Of a stretch of DNA of 64,000 bases, positions 1 to 9,400 are shown in pieces. This DNA is from DASUTB01 sp036374835 (lineage in GTDB: Bacteria > Actinomycetota > Actinomycetes > Jiangellales > Jiangellaceae). How positions within the stretch are numbered: the first letter of the stretch is position 1; every line of letters begins with the position of its first letter. Under the pieces are notes generated by a model that worked only from the letters and a program-made list of their open reading frames with translations, ran no database searches and had not been told where the DNA came from. The DNA lies in contig DASUTB010000035.1 of the NCBI GenBank assembly GCA_036374835.1, forward strand, positions 10,317 to 74,316. The letters are read 5' to 3'. A program made the translations under genes and the position numbers.

Positions 1-90
1 GCCGGCCGGGGGTGACGTCGGTCGGGCCACGGACCGGGATAACGTTGATCTCGCTGGTGATTCGGTGGAAGACCTAGTGACGGTAGGGTC

Positions 91-3054
91 ATGACAGCGT
101 CGGTGGGGCGGACGACGGATTCGACGGCGGTGCCGGTGTCCGGCGCGGCCGGAGAGCGGATGATCTCACCGAGGCTGGTCGGGCGCGAGCGGGAGCTGCG
201 GCTACTGGTCACGACGGTCGCGCGGCCACCGGCCGTCGTGGTGATCGAGGGTGAGTCAGGGGTCGGAAAGACCCGGCTCGTCGCTGAACTGTGGGCGGGC
301 ACGACCGAGACGACCGGGCACCGGCACACGATGGGAGCATGCCGCCGGATCCGGGAGCCGTTCCCGCTGGGCCCGGTGCTCGAGGCGGTACGAGGGCTTG
401 CCGAGGATCTCCGCACGGCCGAGCTCTCACCCGTAGCGGGGACGTTGCGGCCCCTTCTACCCGAGATAGCACACGTGCTGCCACCCCAACCTGACCCGTT
501 GGACGACCGCGACGCCGAGCGGCACCGGGTATTTCGCGGGTTGCTGGAGGTGCTCGGCTCGGTCGGACCGACCGTTCTCGTATTGGAGGATCTGCACTGG
601 GCGGATCAACAGACCCTCGATTTCCTGGCCTATCTGTTGGGTGACCCGCCGCCGGACCTCTCGTTGGTCGTCACCTTTCGCCGAGACGAGGCAGCCCCCG
701 GCGTGCCCGCGATGGTGGCGAGGCTGCCGGCCGAAGTCCGCAGCGTAGACATCGCGCTCGAGCCGCTCGACGAGGCGCGCACCGGTGTGATGGCCGCGGC
801 GATCCTCGGCGCGGATCGCGTCTCGGAGGAGTTCGCCGCCTATCTCTGGGAGCGAACGTCCGGGCTTCCGTTGGCGATCGAGGAGATCCTCGCCCTGCTG
901 CGGGCGCGCGGCTCGGTTGCTCGCCTCGGCGAACAGTGGGCGCGGCGAGCGCTCGACGAACTGGACGTCCCCACGAGGATCAGCGACTCCGTTCTGGAGC
1001 GGGTGAGCCGGCTCTCGGACGGGGCCACCGCTGTCGTCGAGACCGCAGCGGTGCTACAGGCGCACGTGCCGATAACGGTGCTGGTCGCCGCCAGCCGTGG
1101 TGCGCAAGGCGAACTGATGCGGGGCATCGAGGAGGCGCTTGCGTCCGGCCTGCTGACCGAACATGCCGACGTCGTCGGTTTCGGCCATCTGCTGGCGGCA
1201 CAGTCCGTGTACGAGGCCATACCCGGGCCACGGCGTCGAGAACTGCACGGCAGAGCGGCCGCCGCGCTGCAATCGCTCGATTCGGTTCCCCTCGGTCAGG
1301 TGGCCCATCATCTGCGCAACGCGGAGCGGCTCGACGAATGGGTGGCGACGGCGGAGCACGCCGCCGACCGGGCCATCGAGCTCGGCCATGACGAGGAGGC
1401 GACCCGTCTGCTCGAAGACGTACTCCGCGCCGGCCACCTCGATGCCGACCGGCGGGGCCGGCTGGCGGTGAAGCTCGGCCGTGCCGCCACGCATGCCCTC
1501 TGTCCGATCGACGATGCGGTCGCCCTCCTGACCGAACTGCTCGACGAAGACCTGCGCCCGCAGGTGCATGCCGAGCTGCGGTTCTGGCTGGCACAGTTGC
1601 TCAGCCGGTCCGAGGCCGACCCGAAACAGCTGCGCCAGTTGCTGATCGACGCGGTCGACGATCTGGAACGGCCCGATCTCGCCGTGTACGCGATGGTCGG
1701 CCTCGGTGTCCCGATGTCCGCCGACGTTCCCCTCGAGGAGCACCGCAAATGGCTGCGTCGAGCCCTTACGATCTTGCCTCAGGTACGAGATCGCGGGTTC
1801 GAGATCCGCGCCCTCGGCGGCATCGCGATGGTGCTGGTGACGATCGGTGACCCGGACTGGCGACGGCTCACCGATCGGATCGTGGAGCAGACCGGCGGCA
1901 CTCCCAGCCAACGGCTCGAGGTAAGCGCATACCAGGCGGTCGGGACGGCCGCGGCTCACGTCGGAAAGCACGAGATCGCCGACCGGCTACTGAGCGCGGC
2001 ATCCGAGGGCGCGGCCACCGGGGATAGCCGGACCCTCGAGCTGCGCGGCCGCTCGGCGATGATCTTGCTCGATTACTCTCGTGGCCGGTGGGACGGGCTG
2101 CGAGAGCGTGCCGACCGGCTCGCCGGTGAGCTCACCGACAGCACCCAGCGATGTATGGTCGAGGCGGTCGACGGTTGCCTCGCACTCGCCCACGGCGACC
2201 TCGGCCATGCCCGGCACCGGCTTACCGAGATCGTCGCCCACCTCGAGAGCAGTGGCGGGTTCGACCTGCTCCCCCTACCGGCCGGCGCCCTGATTCGGGT
2301 GGCACTGGCTCGCGGCCGGCTCGCCGATGCGTGGACGACGAGTCAGCGGCTCATCGCCGCCGCGGAGTCCAGTGAGACCTGGGTCCCACTGGCCCGCGCG
2401 GTGCCCACCGTCGCCCAAGCCATGGTCGCCGCCGGCCGGCTCGACCGCGCCGGCGAGATGGTGGCCGACTTCGCTCGCCGGGTACACGGTCTCGACGCGG
2501 CCCTGGCCCCGGCGGCACTACGCCATGCCGGCGGCTTCCTGGACGCCGGCAAGCAACGGCGACAATCCGCGGCGCGGCATTACCTGGCAGCGGCCGAGTC
2601 GTACGAAACGCTCTCGTGTCCCTACGACGCGGCGCAGGCCCGCGAGCAAGCCGCCGTACAACTGCTGGCGATGGCCGACGGGCACCATGAGGCCGCGGCC
2701 GCACTCCAAGCCGCCCTTGCCACGTACCAGCGCTTGGGCGCAACGTGGGACCTCGACCGTGCGGCCGGCCTGGCTCGCCAGCATCGCCTGCCCGCGCCGA
2801 GCCGCTACCAGGGCGGCCGTCGTGGCTACGGCTCCGCACTGTCCCCCCGGGAACGCCAGGTCGCCGAACTCGCCGCGAGCGGGCTCCGGAACAAGGAGAT
2901 CGCCGATGAACTGTTCCTCTCGGTGCGGATGGTCGAGAAGCACATGACGGCGGTGCTGCGCAAGCTGAGGCTGCGGTCACGGGCAGGCATTTCGCGCCGG
3001 CTCACCGAGCAAGGACCGGCGCCGCCGAACATAACGGGCGGTTTTCCGCACTAG
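91..3054 (+). CDS. LuxR-family AAA ATPase regulator (LAL type), first of a tandem pair
   Basis: A 987-residue LAL-type transcription activator. The N-terminal AAA/NACHT-like module has a Walker A GESGVGKT (about residues 54-61) and a Walker B LVLEDLHWAD (about 163-172). A long helical, TPR-like middle follows, and a C-terminal LuxR helix-turn-helix starts near residue 917 (LSPRERQVAELAASG, then NKEIADEL). In this family ATP binding and an inducer control DNA binding; here the inducer is unknown. The HTH is preceded by GGRRGYG, which is also present in the next gene, so the two are probably paralogs. The next gene starts 58 bp downstream on the same strand, which suggests one transcript. No clear Shine-Dalgarno was seen before the ATG. 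The class is certain; target genes are not, although the secreted protease downstream is a candidate. Confidence 0.9.
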   Translation: MTASVGRTTDSTAVPVSGAAGERMISPRLVGRERELRLLVTTVARPPAVVVIEGESGVGKTRLVAELWAGTTETTGHRHTMGACRRIREPFPLGPVLEAVRGLAEDLRTAELSPVAGTLRPLLPEIAHVLPPQPDPLDDRDAERHRVFRGLLEVLGSVGPTVLVLEDLHWADQQTLDFLAYLLGDPPPDLSLVVTFRRDEAAPGVPAMVARLPAEVRSVDIALEPLDEARTGVMAAAILGADRVSEEFAAYLWERTSGLPLAIEEILALLRARGSVARLGEQWARRALDELDVPTRISDSVLERVSRLSDGATAVVETAAVLQAHVPITVLVAASRGAQGELMRGIEEALASGLLTEHADVVGFGHLLAAQSVYEAIPGPRRRELHGRAAAALQSLDSVPLGQVAHHLRNAERLDEWVATAEHAADRAIELGHDEEATRLLEDVLRAGHLDADRRGRLAVKLGRAATHALCPIDDAVALLTELLDEDLRPQVHAELRFWLAQLLSRSEADPKQLRQLLIDAVDDLERPDLAVYAMVGLGVPMSADVPLEEHRKWLRRALTILPQVRDRGFEIRALGGIAMVLVTIGDPDWRRLTDRIVEQTGGTPSQRLEVSAYQAVGTAAAHVGKHEIADRLLSAASEGAATGDSRTLELRGRSAMILLDYSRGRWDGLRERADRLAGELTDSTQRCMVEAVDGCLALAHGDLGHARHRLTEIVAHLESSGGFDLLPLPAGALIRVALARGRLADAWTTSQRLIAAAESSETWVPLARAVPTVAQAMVAAGRLDRAGEMVADFARRVHGLDAALAPAALRHAGGFLDAGKQRRQSAARHYLAAAESYETLSCPYDAAQAREQAAVQLLAMADGHHEAAAALQAALATYQRLGATWDLDRAAGLARQHRLPAPSRYQGGRRGYGSALSPRERQVAELAASGLRNKEIADELFLSVRMVEKHMTAVLRKLRLRSRAGISRRLTEQGPAPPNITGGFPH

Positions 3055-3112
3055 TAAACCGGTAGGTGCAGAGCGAGGCTGATGCCATGCCGAGCCGGTC
3101 GGGAGGTCTGGA

Positions 3113-6040
3113 ATGAGCGTCACCGCCGAGCGGGCCAACCCGGTGCCCTGGCTATCGGCGCCGAGATTCATCGGGCGGGCGCACGAACTGGAACTGCTGA
3201 CCCGGGCACTCGCGGACCGGCCGGCAGCGGTGCTCGTCGAGGGCGAGGCCGGTGTCGGCAAGAGCCGGCTGATCAGGGAGTACCTGAAGACGACCGGACG
3301 CCGTACCCTCGTCGCGACCTGCCCGCCGTACCGGGAGCCGTCCACCCTCGCGCCGATCGTGAACGTACTGCAGCATTCCCGAGACACGATCGCCGGTTTG
3401 CCGCTGACCGGACTGGCCGGCGCGTTGCGGCCGCTGTTTCCGGAATGGGCGGCGGATCTACCGCCGGCGCCCGAGCCACTCGACGATCCTCGAGCCTCTC
3501 GGCATCGGCTGTTCCGCGCCATGGCCGCACTCATCGACACGCTCGACGCCGACGCGCTCGTCGTCGAGGACATCCACTGGGCGGACGAGGCAACCCTCGA
3601 GTTCCTGCTGTTCCTCACATCGCGCCCGCAATCGCAGCCGGTCGGCATCGTGGTGACCTACCGTCCCGAGGAGGTGATCGACAACTCCCCGGTGCGGCGT
3701 TTGGCCGCCCGGTTGCCGGCGGGCCCGGCGCGGGTGCGGATCACGCTGCAACCACTCGGCCCGGCCGACACCGCCGGCTTCATCTCGTCCATGCTCGGTG
3801 CCGAGTCGGTGACCGACGCGTTCGCGGCCTTCATGCATGCGCACACCGACGGGATTCCCCTCGCCATCGAGGAATCGATGCGGCTTCTCGGTGACCGCGC
3901 GCACCTCGTCCACCGCGACGGGGCATGGGTTCGGCGCCGTCTTGACGAGTTGCAGGTGCCACCGACAGTGCGCGATACAACTCTGGAGCGGGCGCAACGT
4001 CTCTCGCCGCCAGCCCAGCGCGTCCTCGCCGCGGCCGCGGTGCTCGGTGCGGCGGACGAGAGGATCCTCGCCGAAGTCGCGGACCTCGCCGCCGACCAGG
4101 TGCGGGCGCCGCTGGCCGAAGCGTTCGCCCACGGACTGCTCGTCGAGCCCGAACGCGAACGGGTGGCGTTTCGGCACGCCTTGATGGGCCGTGCCGTGTA
4201 CGAGGCCGTCCCGGAACCGAACCGCCGCCACCTGCACCGAGTCGCCGGACTTGCGCTCGAACGGACCGAACCGACTCCGCTGGCCGAGCTCACCCACCAC
4301 TTCCGGGAGGCGGGCGACACGGCGAGATGGGCCGCGTTCGCCGAGCAGACCGCTGAGCGGGCCATCAGGTCAGGCGACCACACGACCGCCGTGGTCCTGC
4401 TCCATGACCTGCTCTCCGCAGTCGATCTTCCGGCGGCGACCCGGGCGAGGGTGGCCCGGACCGTGGCTACGGCGGCGCTCGCCCGCAGCGATGCCGTCGA
4501 CGACCTGCACCACCGCGTCGTCCACGCGCTGCGCGCGGTCCTGGACTCCGCTGGGCTGACCCGACGAGAACAGGCCGAGATCCGCAATCCGCTGGGTCGC
4601 CTGCTCATCCTGCAAGGCGATGCGGACGCGGCGCTCACCGAGCTCGCGCAGGCGGTCGATTATCTGGACCACGATCCGTTCAGCGCGGCCCGGGCGATGA
4701 CCTATCTCGGCTGGGCGATCGCCGGCCCGTGGCCCGCCTCGACGCACCGCCGGTGGCTGCGTCGTGCCGCGAACGTCGCCGGCGAAGTCCGTTCGCCGAT
4801 CGATCGGATGTCGCTCACCGGAGATCGGGCCGCAGCGCTGCTGATGCTCGGGGACGAGGCGGCCTGGGACCTGGTGGCCGGACTGCCAAGTGACGCCGCG
4901 ACCGGAGCCGAGCGCCGTAAGGTCGCCCGGATCAACGCCAACGTCGGAAAGGGCGCGCTGATGTGGGGGCGCTACGGCGAGGCACGAGACCACTTGGCAA
5001 CCGCGCTGGCGCTTGCCGAATCCGAGCAGGTGGCACGGCTGTGCTACAGCATCAAGGCCTCGTTGGCGGATCTCGATTGGTTCACCGGCCAGTGGGATGG
5101 CCTCGCGGCGCGGGTGGACGATCTGGCCGACGCCGACCGGGACCGTCCGGTGGTCTATCTCACAACGGTTCGGCTGGCCGCCCGGCTCGACGCCGCGTCG
5201 GGACGGTCACGGGCCGCCGAACAGCGGTTCCAGCTGGCGCTGGACGAGGCCGGCCGGCTCGGCGCGGTCGACGACATGATGGAGCCGGCGGCCGCCCTTG
5301 GCCAGCTATGGCTCGCGGAGGGACGGGTCGCCGACGCGCTGCGGGTCACCGAACGAGCGATGGAGGCAATTCACACCAAACGGATCTGGTTGTGGGCGAC
5401 CGAGCTTGCCCCCGCTCGCGTCCGGGCTCTACTGGCCGCCGGAAGGTGCGAGGAAGCGGACGTACTCGTGAACCGGCTTGCCCGCGGGCTACGTGGCCGG
5501 CGTTCTCCTGCGCCCAGAGCGGCGTTGGCGCTGTGCCGAGCTCTTGTGACCGCCGCCCGTGGTGACGAGGCCCGCGCCGCAGCGGCCTTCGGGCGCGCCG
5601 CTCGCGCCTGGGATGCGTTGCCACGCCCGTACGACGCTTTGTTGAGCCGCGAGATGCAGGGGCACGCTCTGCTGGCCGCCGGCCGTAAGGACGCGGCACT
5701 CGACCTGCTGTCCGAGGTCCGCACCGGGCTCGGGCGGCTCGGCGCCACCGGCGCCGCGAAGCGGGTCACGCTTGTGCTGCGTGAGCACGGGATTCAGGCA
5801 CGACACTGGCGGGGTGGACGCCGGGGCTACGGCGGCCGCCTCTCGCCGCGCGAGGTCGAGGTGGTGCGGTTGGTGGTCGCGGGCAAGACCAACCGCGAGA
5901 TCGCCGAGCAGCTGTCCAAGTCACCACGCACTGTGGAGGGGCAGGTCCATTCAGCCATGGCCAAGCTCAGCGTGACCTCACGCACGACGCTGGCGGTCGC
6001 CGCGGTCAATGCGGGGGTCCTGAGCGAGGCTGAAGATTAG
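3113..6040 (+). CDS. LuxR-family AAA ATPase regulator (LAL type), second of a tandem pair
   Basis: A 975-residue paralog of the preceding regulator with the same order of parts: Walker A GEAGVGKS (about 44-51), Walker B VVEDIHWAD (about 150-158), a helical repeat region, a GGRRGYG linker and a LuxR HTH from about residue 910 (LSPREVEVVRLVVAGKTNRE, then IAEQL and SPRTVEGQV). The ATG is preceded by GGGAGG at 3101-3106, a good ribosome binding site. The two HTH recognition helices differ (LSVRMVEKHM against KSPRTVEGQV), so they probably bind different sites. A weak GGGG-TTTTT-CCCC hairpin follows the stop at 6040-6052. Confidence 0.9.
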   Translation: MSVTAERANPVPWLSAPRFIGRAHELELLTRALADRPAAVLVEGEAGVGKSRLIREYLKTTGRRTLVATCPPYREPSTLAPIVNVLQHSRDTIAGLPLTGLAGALRPLFPEWAADLPPAPEPLDDPRASRHRLFRAMAALIDTLDADALVVEDIHWADEATLEFLLFLTSRPQSQPVGIVVTYRPEEVIDNSPVRRLAARLPAGPARVRITLQPLGPADTAGFISSMLGAESVTDAFAAFMHAHTDGIPLAIEESMRLLGDRAHLVHRDGAWVRRRLDELQVPPTVRDTTLERAQRLSPPAQRVLAAAAVLGAADERILAEVADLAADQVRAPLAEAFAHGLLVEPERERVAFRHALMGRAVYEAVPEPNRRHLHRVAGLALERTEPTPLAELTHHFREAGDTARWAAFAEQTAERAIRSGDHTTAVVLLHDLLSAVDLPAATRARVARTVATAALARSDAVDDLHHRVVHALRAVLDSAGLTRREQAEIRNPLGRLLILQGDADAALTELAQAVDYLDHDPFSAARAMTYLGWAIAGPWPASTHRRWLRRAANVAGEVRSPIDRMSLTGDRAAALLMLGDEAAWDLVAGLPSDAATGAERRKVARINANVGKGALMWGRYGEARDHLATALALAESEQVARLCYSIKASLADLDWFTGQWDGLAARVDDLADADRDRPVVYLTTVRLAARLDAASGRSRAAEQRFQLALDEAGRLGAVDDMMEPAAALGQLWLAEGRVADALRVTERAMEAIHTKRIWLWATELAPARVRALLAAGRCEEADVLVNRLARGLRGRRSPAPRAALALCRALVTAARGDEARAAAAFGRAARAWDALPRPYDALLSREMQGHALLAAGRKDAALDLLSEVRTGLGRLGATGAAKRVTLVLREHGIQARHWRGGRRGYGGRLSPREVEVVRLVVAGKTNREIAEQLSKSPRTVEGQVHSAMAKLSVTSRTTLAVAAVNAGVLSEAED

Positions 6041-6111
6041 GGGTTTTTCCCCGTTGATAGTGGTTCCCGACCGGCGAATGCTCTCGGCCACCGATTACGT
6101 AAGGGGGCCAC

Positions 6112-6291
6112 ATGCCAGCATCGCCGGACCCGCGGCCGCGCCGCGGGGCAGATTCCGAGGGCGCCGGCCACCCACCGGCCACGGCCGAGCGACAACCGGA
6201 CCGAGCCGAGTCACCCGAACCTGATGCCGGCGAACCCGACGACGGGCAGGCCGAGACCGGTCCGCCGGACGACGGTTGGGAGCCGGTCTAA
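6112..6291 (+). CDS. Small Pro/Asp-rich ORF, 59 residues, unknown function
   Basis: A 59-codon ATG ORF with GGGGG at about 6102-6106 in ribosome-binding position. The predicted peptide is rich in Pro, Asp, Glu, Ala and Gly, has no hydrophobic segment or Cys, and ends DDGWEPV; it looks intrinsically disordered. It lies alone between the LAL regulators and the subtilase gene. No family is recognised. It could be a real small protein or chance coding in GC-rich DNA. The 6292-6440 stretch after it shows only a GATCTTGATCTTGAG direct repeat and the subtilase ribosome binding site. Confidence 0.35.
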   Translation: MPASPDPRPRRGADSEGAGHPPATAERQPDRAESPEPDAGEPDDGQAETGPPDDGWEPV

Positions 6292-6443
6292 GTCGCCGTC
6301 GGTGAAGATCCGGAAGTTGTCCTGCTTCTGTCCGCATTCTGCCCTGATCTTGATCTTGAGTCGTCGGGGCATGGGCCGTGGGATGGAGCGTAGGCGTGGG
6401 TGAGATCCGCCCGTCGCTCCGTCGGACCTGAAGGAGTCGTGTG

Positions 6444-9400
6444 ATGGGTCTACGAAGAAGGCGCTCGGCCGGCTTGCCGCTGGTCGGGTTGACAGCAATG
6501 AGCCTGGTCGCAGGTATGACCATGACCACCGTGCCGGCGCAGGCGACCGAGCCGGTCGCCGAACCCGAACCGGCCGAGCAGAAGGTTCAGCCCGATCTGG
6601 CCGAGACGTTCGAGACCGAGGCCGAGGCGGACTTCTGGGTACGGCTCGGCGAGCGGGCCGACTTCGGCACCGCCCGGCAGATCAACGACTGGGCCGAGCG
6701 GGGCACGGCGGTCGCAGACAGCTTGAAGCAGGCCGCCGCGTCCAGCCAGCGCGGCGTACTCGACGTTTTGGACCGAGCCGGAGCCGATCACGAGGCGTTC
6801 TGGATCACCAACGCGGTCTACGTGCACGACGGTTCGGCCGAACTGGCCGAGCGGCTGGCCGGCCTGCCGGAGGTCGAAGGCGTGTATCAACCGGTCGGCT
6901 ACGAAATGGTAGAGCCCGAACCGGCCGACACGATGGACCAACTCCAAGCCGTCGAATGGGGCATCGCGGCGATCAACGCCGACCAGGTGTGGAACGATTT
7001 CGGCGTCCGCGGCGAGGGCATCGTGGTCGCCTCGATCGACACCGGCGTCCAGTTCGACCATCCGGCGCTGGTCGACCAGTACCGCGGCAACAACGGCGAC
7101 GGCACCTTCGACCACAACTACAACTGGTTCGACGCCGCCGGGTCGTGCGCGGACGCGCCCTGCGACCACGACACCAGCTTCGGCCACGGTACCCACACGA
7201 TGGGCACGATGGTCGGTGACGACGGTGCGACCAACCACATCGGGGTGGCGCCCGAGGCGACGTGGATCGCGGCCAACGGTTGCTGCCCGAGCGATGCCGC
7301 GTTGATCGCGTCCGGTCAATGGCTGCTCGAGCCTACCGACCTCAACGGGGAGAACCCCGATGCCAGTAAGCGCCCGCACATCATCAACAACTCGTGGGGC
7401 TCGACCGTGCCGTCGAACGACCCGTTCATGGAAGACGTCATCGAAGCGTGGGCCGCTGCCGGCATCTTCGGCATGTGGGCAAACGGCAACAACGGACCCG
7501 GCTGCGACACGTCCAGCTCGCCGGGCAGCCGAATCGTCAGCTACTCCACCGGCGGATTCGACATCAACGGCGATGTCTACACCAACTCCAGCCGCGGCAC
7601 CGGTCAGGACGGAGTGATCAAGCCGAACATCTCCGCGCCCGCGGTGAACGTCCGGTCGGCCAGCCCGGGCGATGGCTACCGGAACCTGACCGGCACCTCG
7701 ATGGCCTCGCCACACGTCGCCGGCTCGGTCGCCCTCCTCTGGTCGGCCGCACCTGCGGTCCACGGCAACATCGAAGCCACCCGGGACCTGCTCAACACCA
7801 CCGCGATCGACACCGAGGACCTGACCTGTGGTGGCACACCGGAGAACAACAACGTCTGGGGCGAAGGCAAACTCGACGCACTCGCGCTGCTCCAAGCGGC
7901 TCCGGTCGGCGACACCGGCACCTTGGCCGGCACGGTCACCGACAATGCCTCGGGTGAACCGATCGCGGACGCCACCGTCACCGTCACCGGTGTGGTCGAC
8001 CGCGAGGTGACCACCGGATCCGACGGCAGCTACGACGTGCTGTTGCCGGTCGGCGACTACCAGGTCACCGCCGCCGCATTCGGTTACGAATCGGCAACCG
8101 CCGACGCCAGCATCGCCGCCGACGAAACCACCACCAGGGACTTCGGCCTGGAGGCGGTCGACAGCGTCACCGTCAGCGGCGCCGTCACCGACGGCTCCGG
8201 CCACGGCTGGCCGCTGTATGCACACGTCGTGGTCGACGGCACTCCAGTCGACACGTACACCGACCCGCGGACCGGGCAGTACAGCCTCACCCTGCCCGTC
8301 AACGACACCTACACGCTCAACTACGAGGCCGAATACCCCGGCTACGCGGGCACCAGCGAAACCGTCGACGTCACCGACACCGACGTCACGCTGGACACAC
8401 AATTGGAGGTGAGGGTAAATCAATGCCGCAGCGCCCCGGGCTACGATCTGCAACAACCGCAGATCGCGATGGTGACCTCGGATCCGAGTGCTCAGTTCGC
8501 CGACTACTTCGCCGAGCGCGGAATCCAGGTCGACTTCTTCGGCGGCGCCGACATCGACCAGATCACCGGTTACGACGTCGTCCTCTGGGGCTACAACACC
8601 TCGTTCAGCATCGACGGGGATGAGTTCCTCGGGTTCCTGGACACGACCGACGCCGAGGGCGCCGGGGTGCTGTTCCTCGACCACGCGTTCACATCCGGCA
8701 ACGGGATCAAGACGCTGTCCGAGTACACCGGCAATCCCGTGTCGGTGACTACCAGCACCGGTGGTTCAGGGCAGGAGAACCTTTACGAGGTCACCCAGGA
8801 GCACCCGATCCTGGACGGCTACGAGGTCGGCGACCAGATCATCCACGAGCCCGGCCTCACCGCCTGGGTCGCCTGGTTCGACGGCTACGAAGGCGAGGGC
8901 CGCCAGGTCATCGCCGACCTGGGCCGAACCGGGGATGGAATCCTCGGATCCGGCATCGGAGTGCACGAGCGTGAGAACAACCGGCACGTGCTGATGTCCA
9001 TCCACTCGTCGTCCGCCACTCGAGGCCCGTCCGACTGGTCGGCCGAGTCGGACGCGATCTTCTGGAACGCCATCAGCTGGTCGAATCCTGACGAAGCGAT
9101 CGAGTGTGTACCGGTCTCCGGTGGTCTGGTGCTGGGTCACGTAGACGATGCCAATACCGGCGACGGAATCAACGGCGCGTCGGTGTCCAGTGTGGGTGCT
9201 CCGGGCGAGTCGGCGACCTCGTTCGCGACGCCGGACGATCCGGCGCTGGACGACGGTTTCTACTGGCTGTTCTCCTCGCTGACCGGCAGCCAGGACTTCG
9301 TGGCGTCCGCGGACAACTACGCCGATGCGACGCAGACGGTGGATGTGGCCGGCTCGGCGGCGACCGAGGCGAACTTCACCCTCGCTGCCGGGCGGCTCGA

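Noticed and set aside
6450..8684. 744-residue minus-strand ORF opposite the subtilase
   Set aside because: Val/Gly/Asp-rich mirror frame; the opposite strand has a complete catalytic triad and signal peptide.
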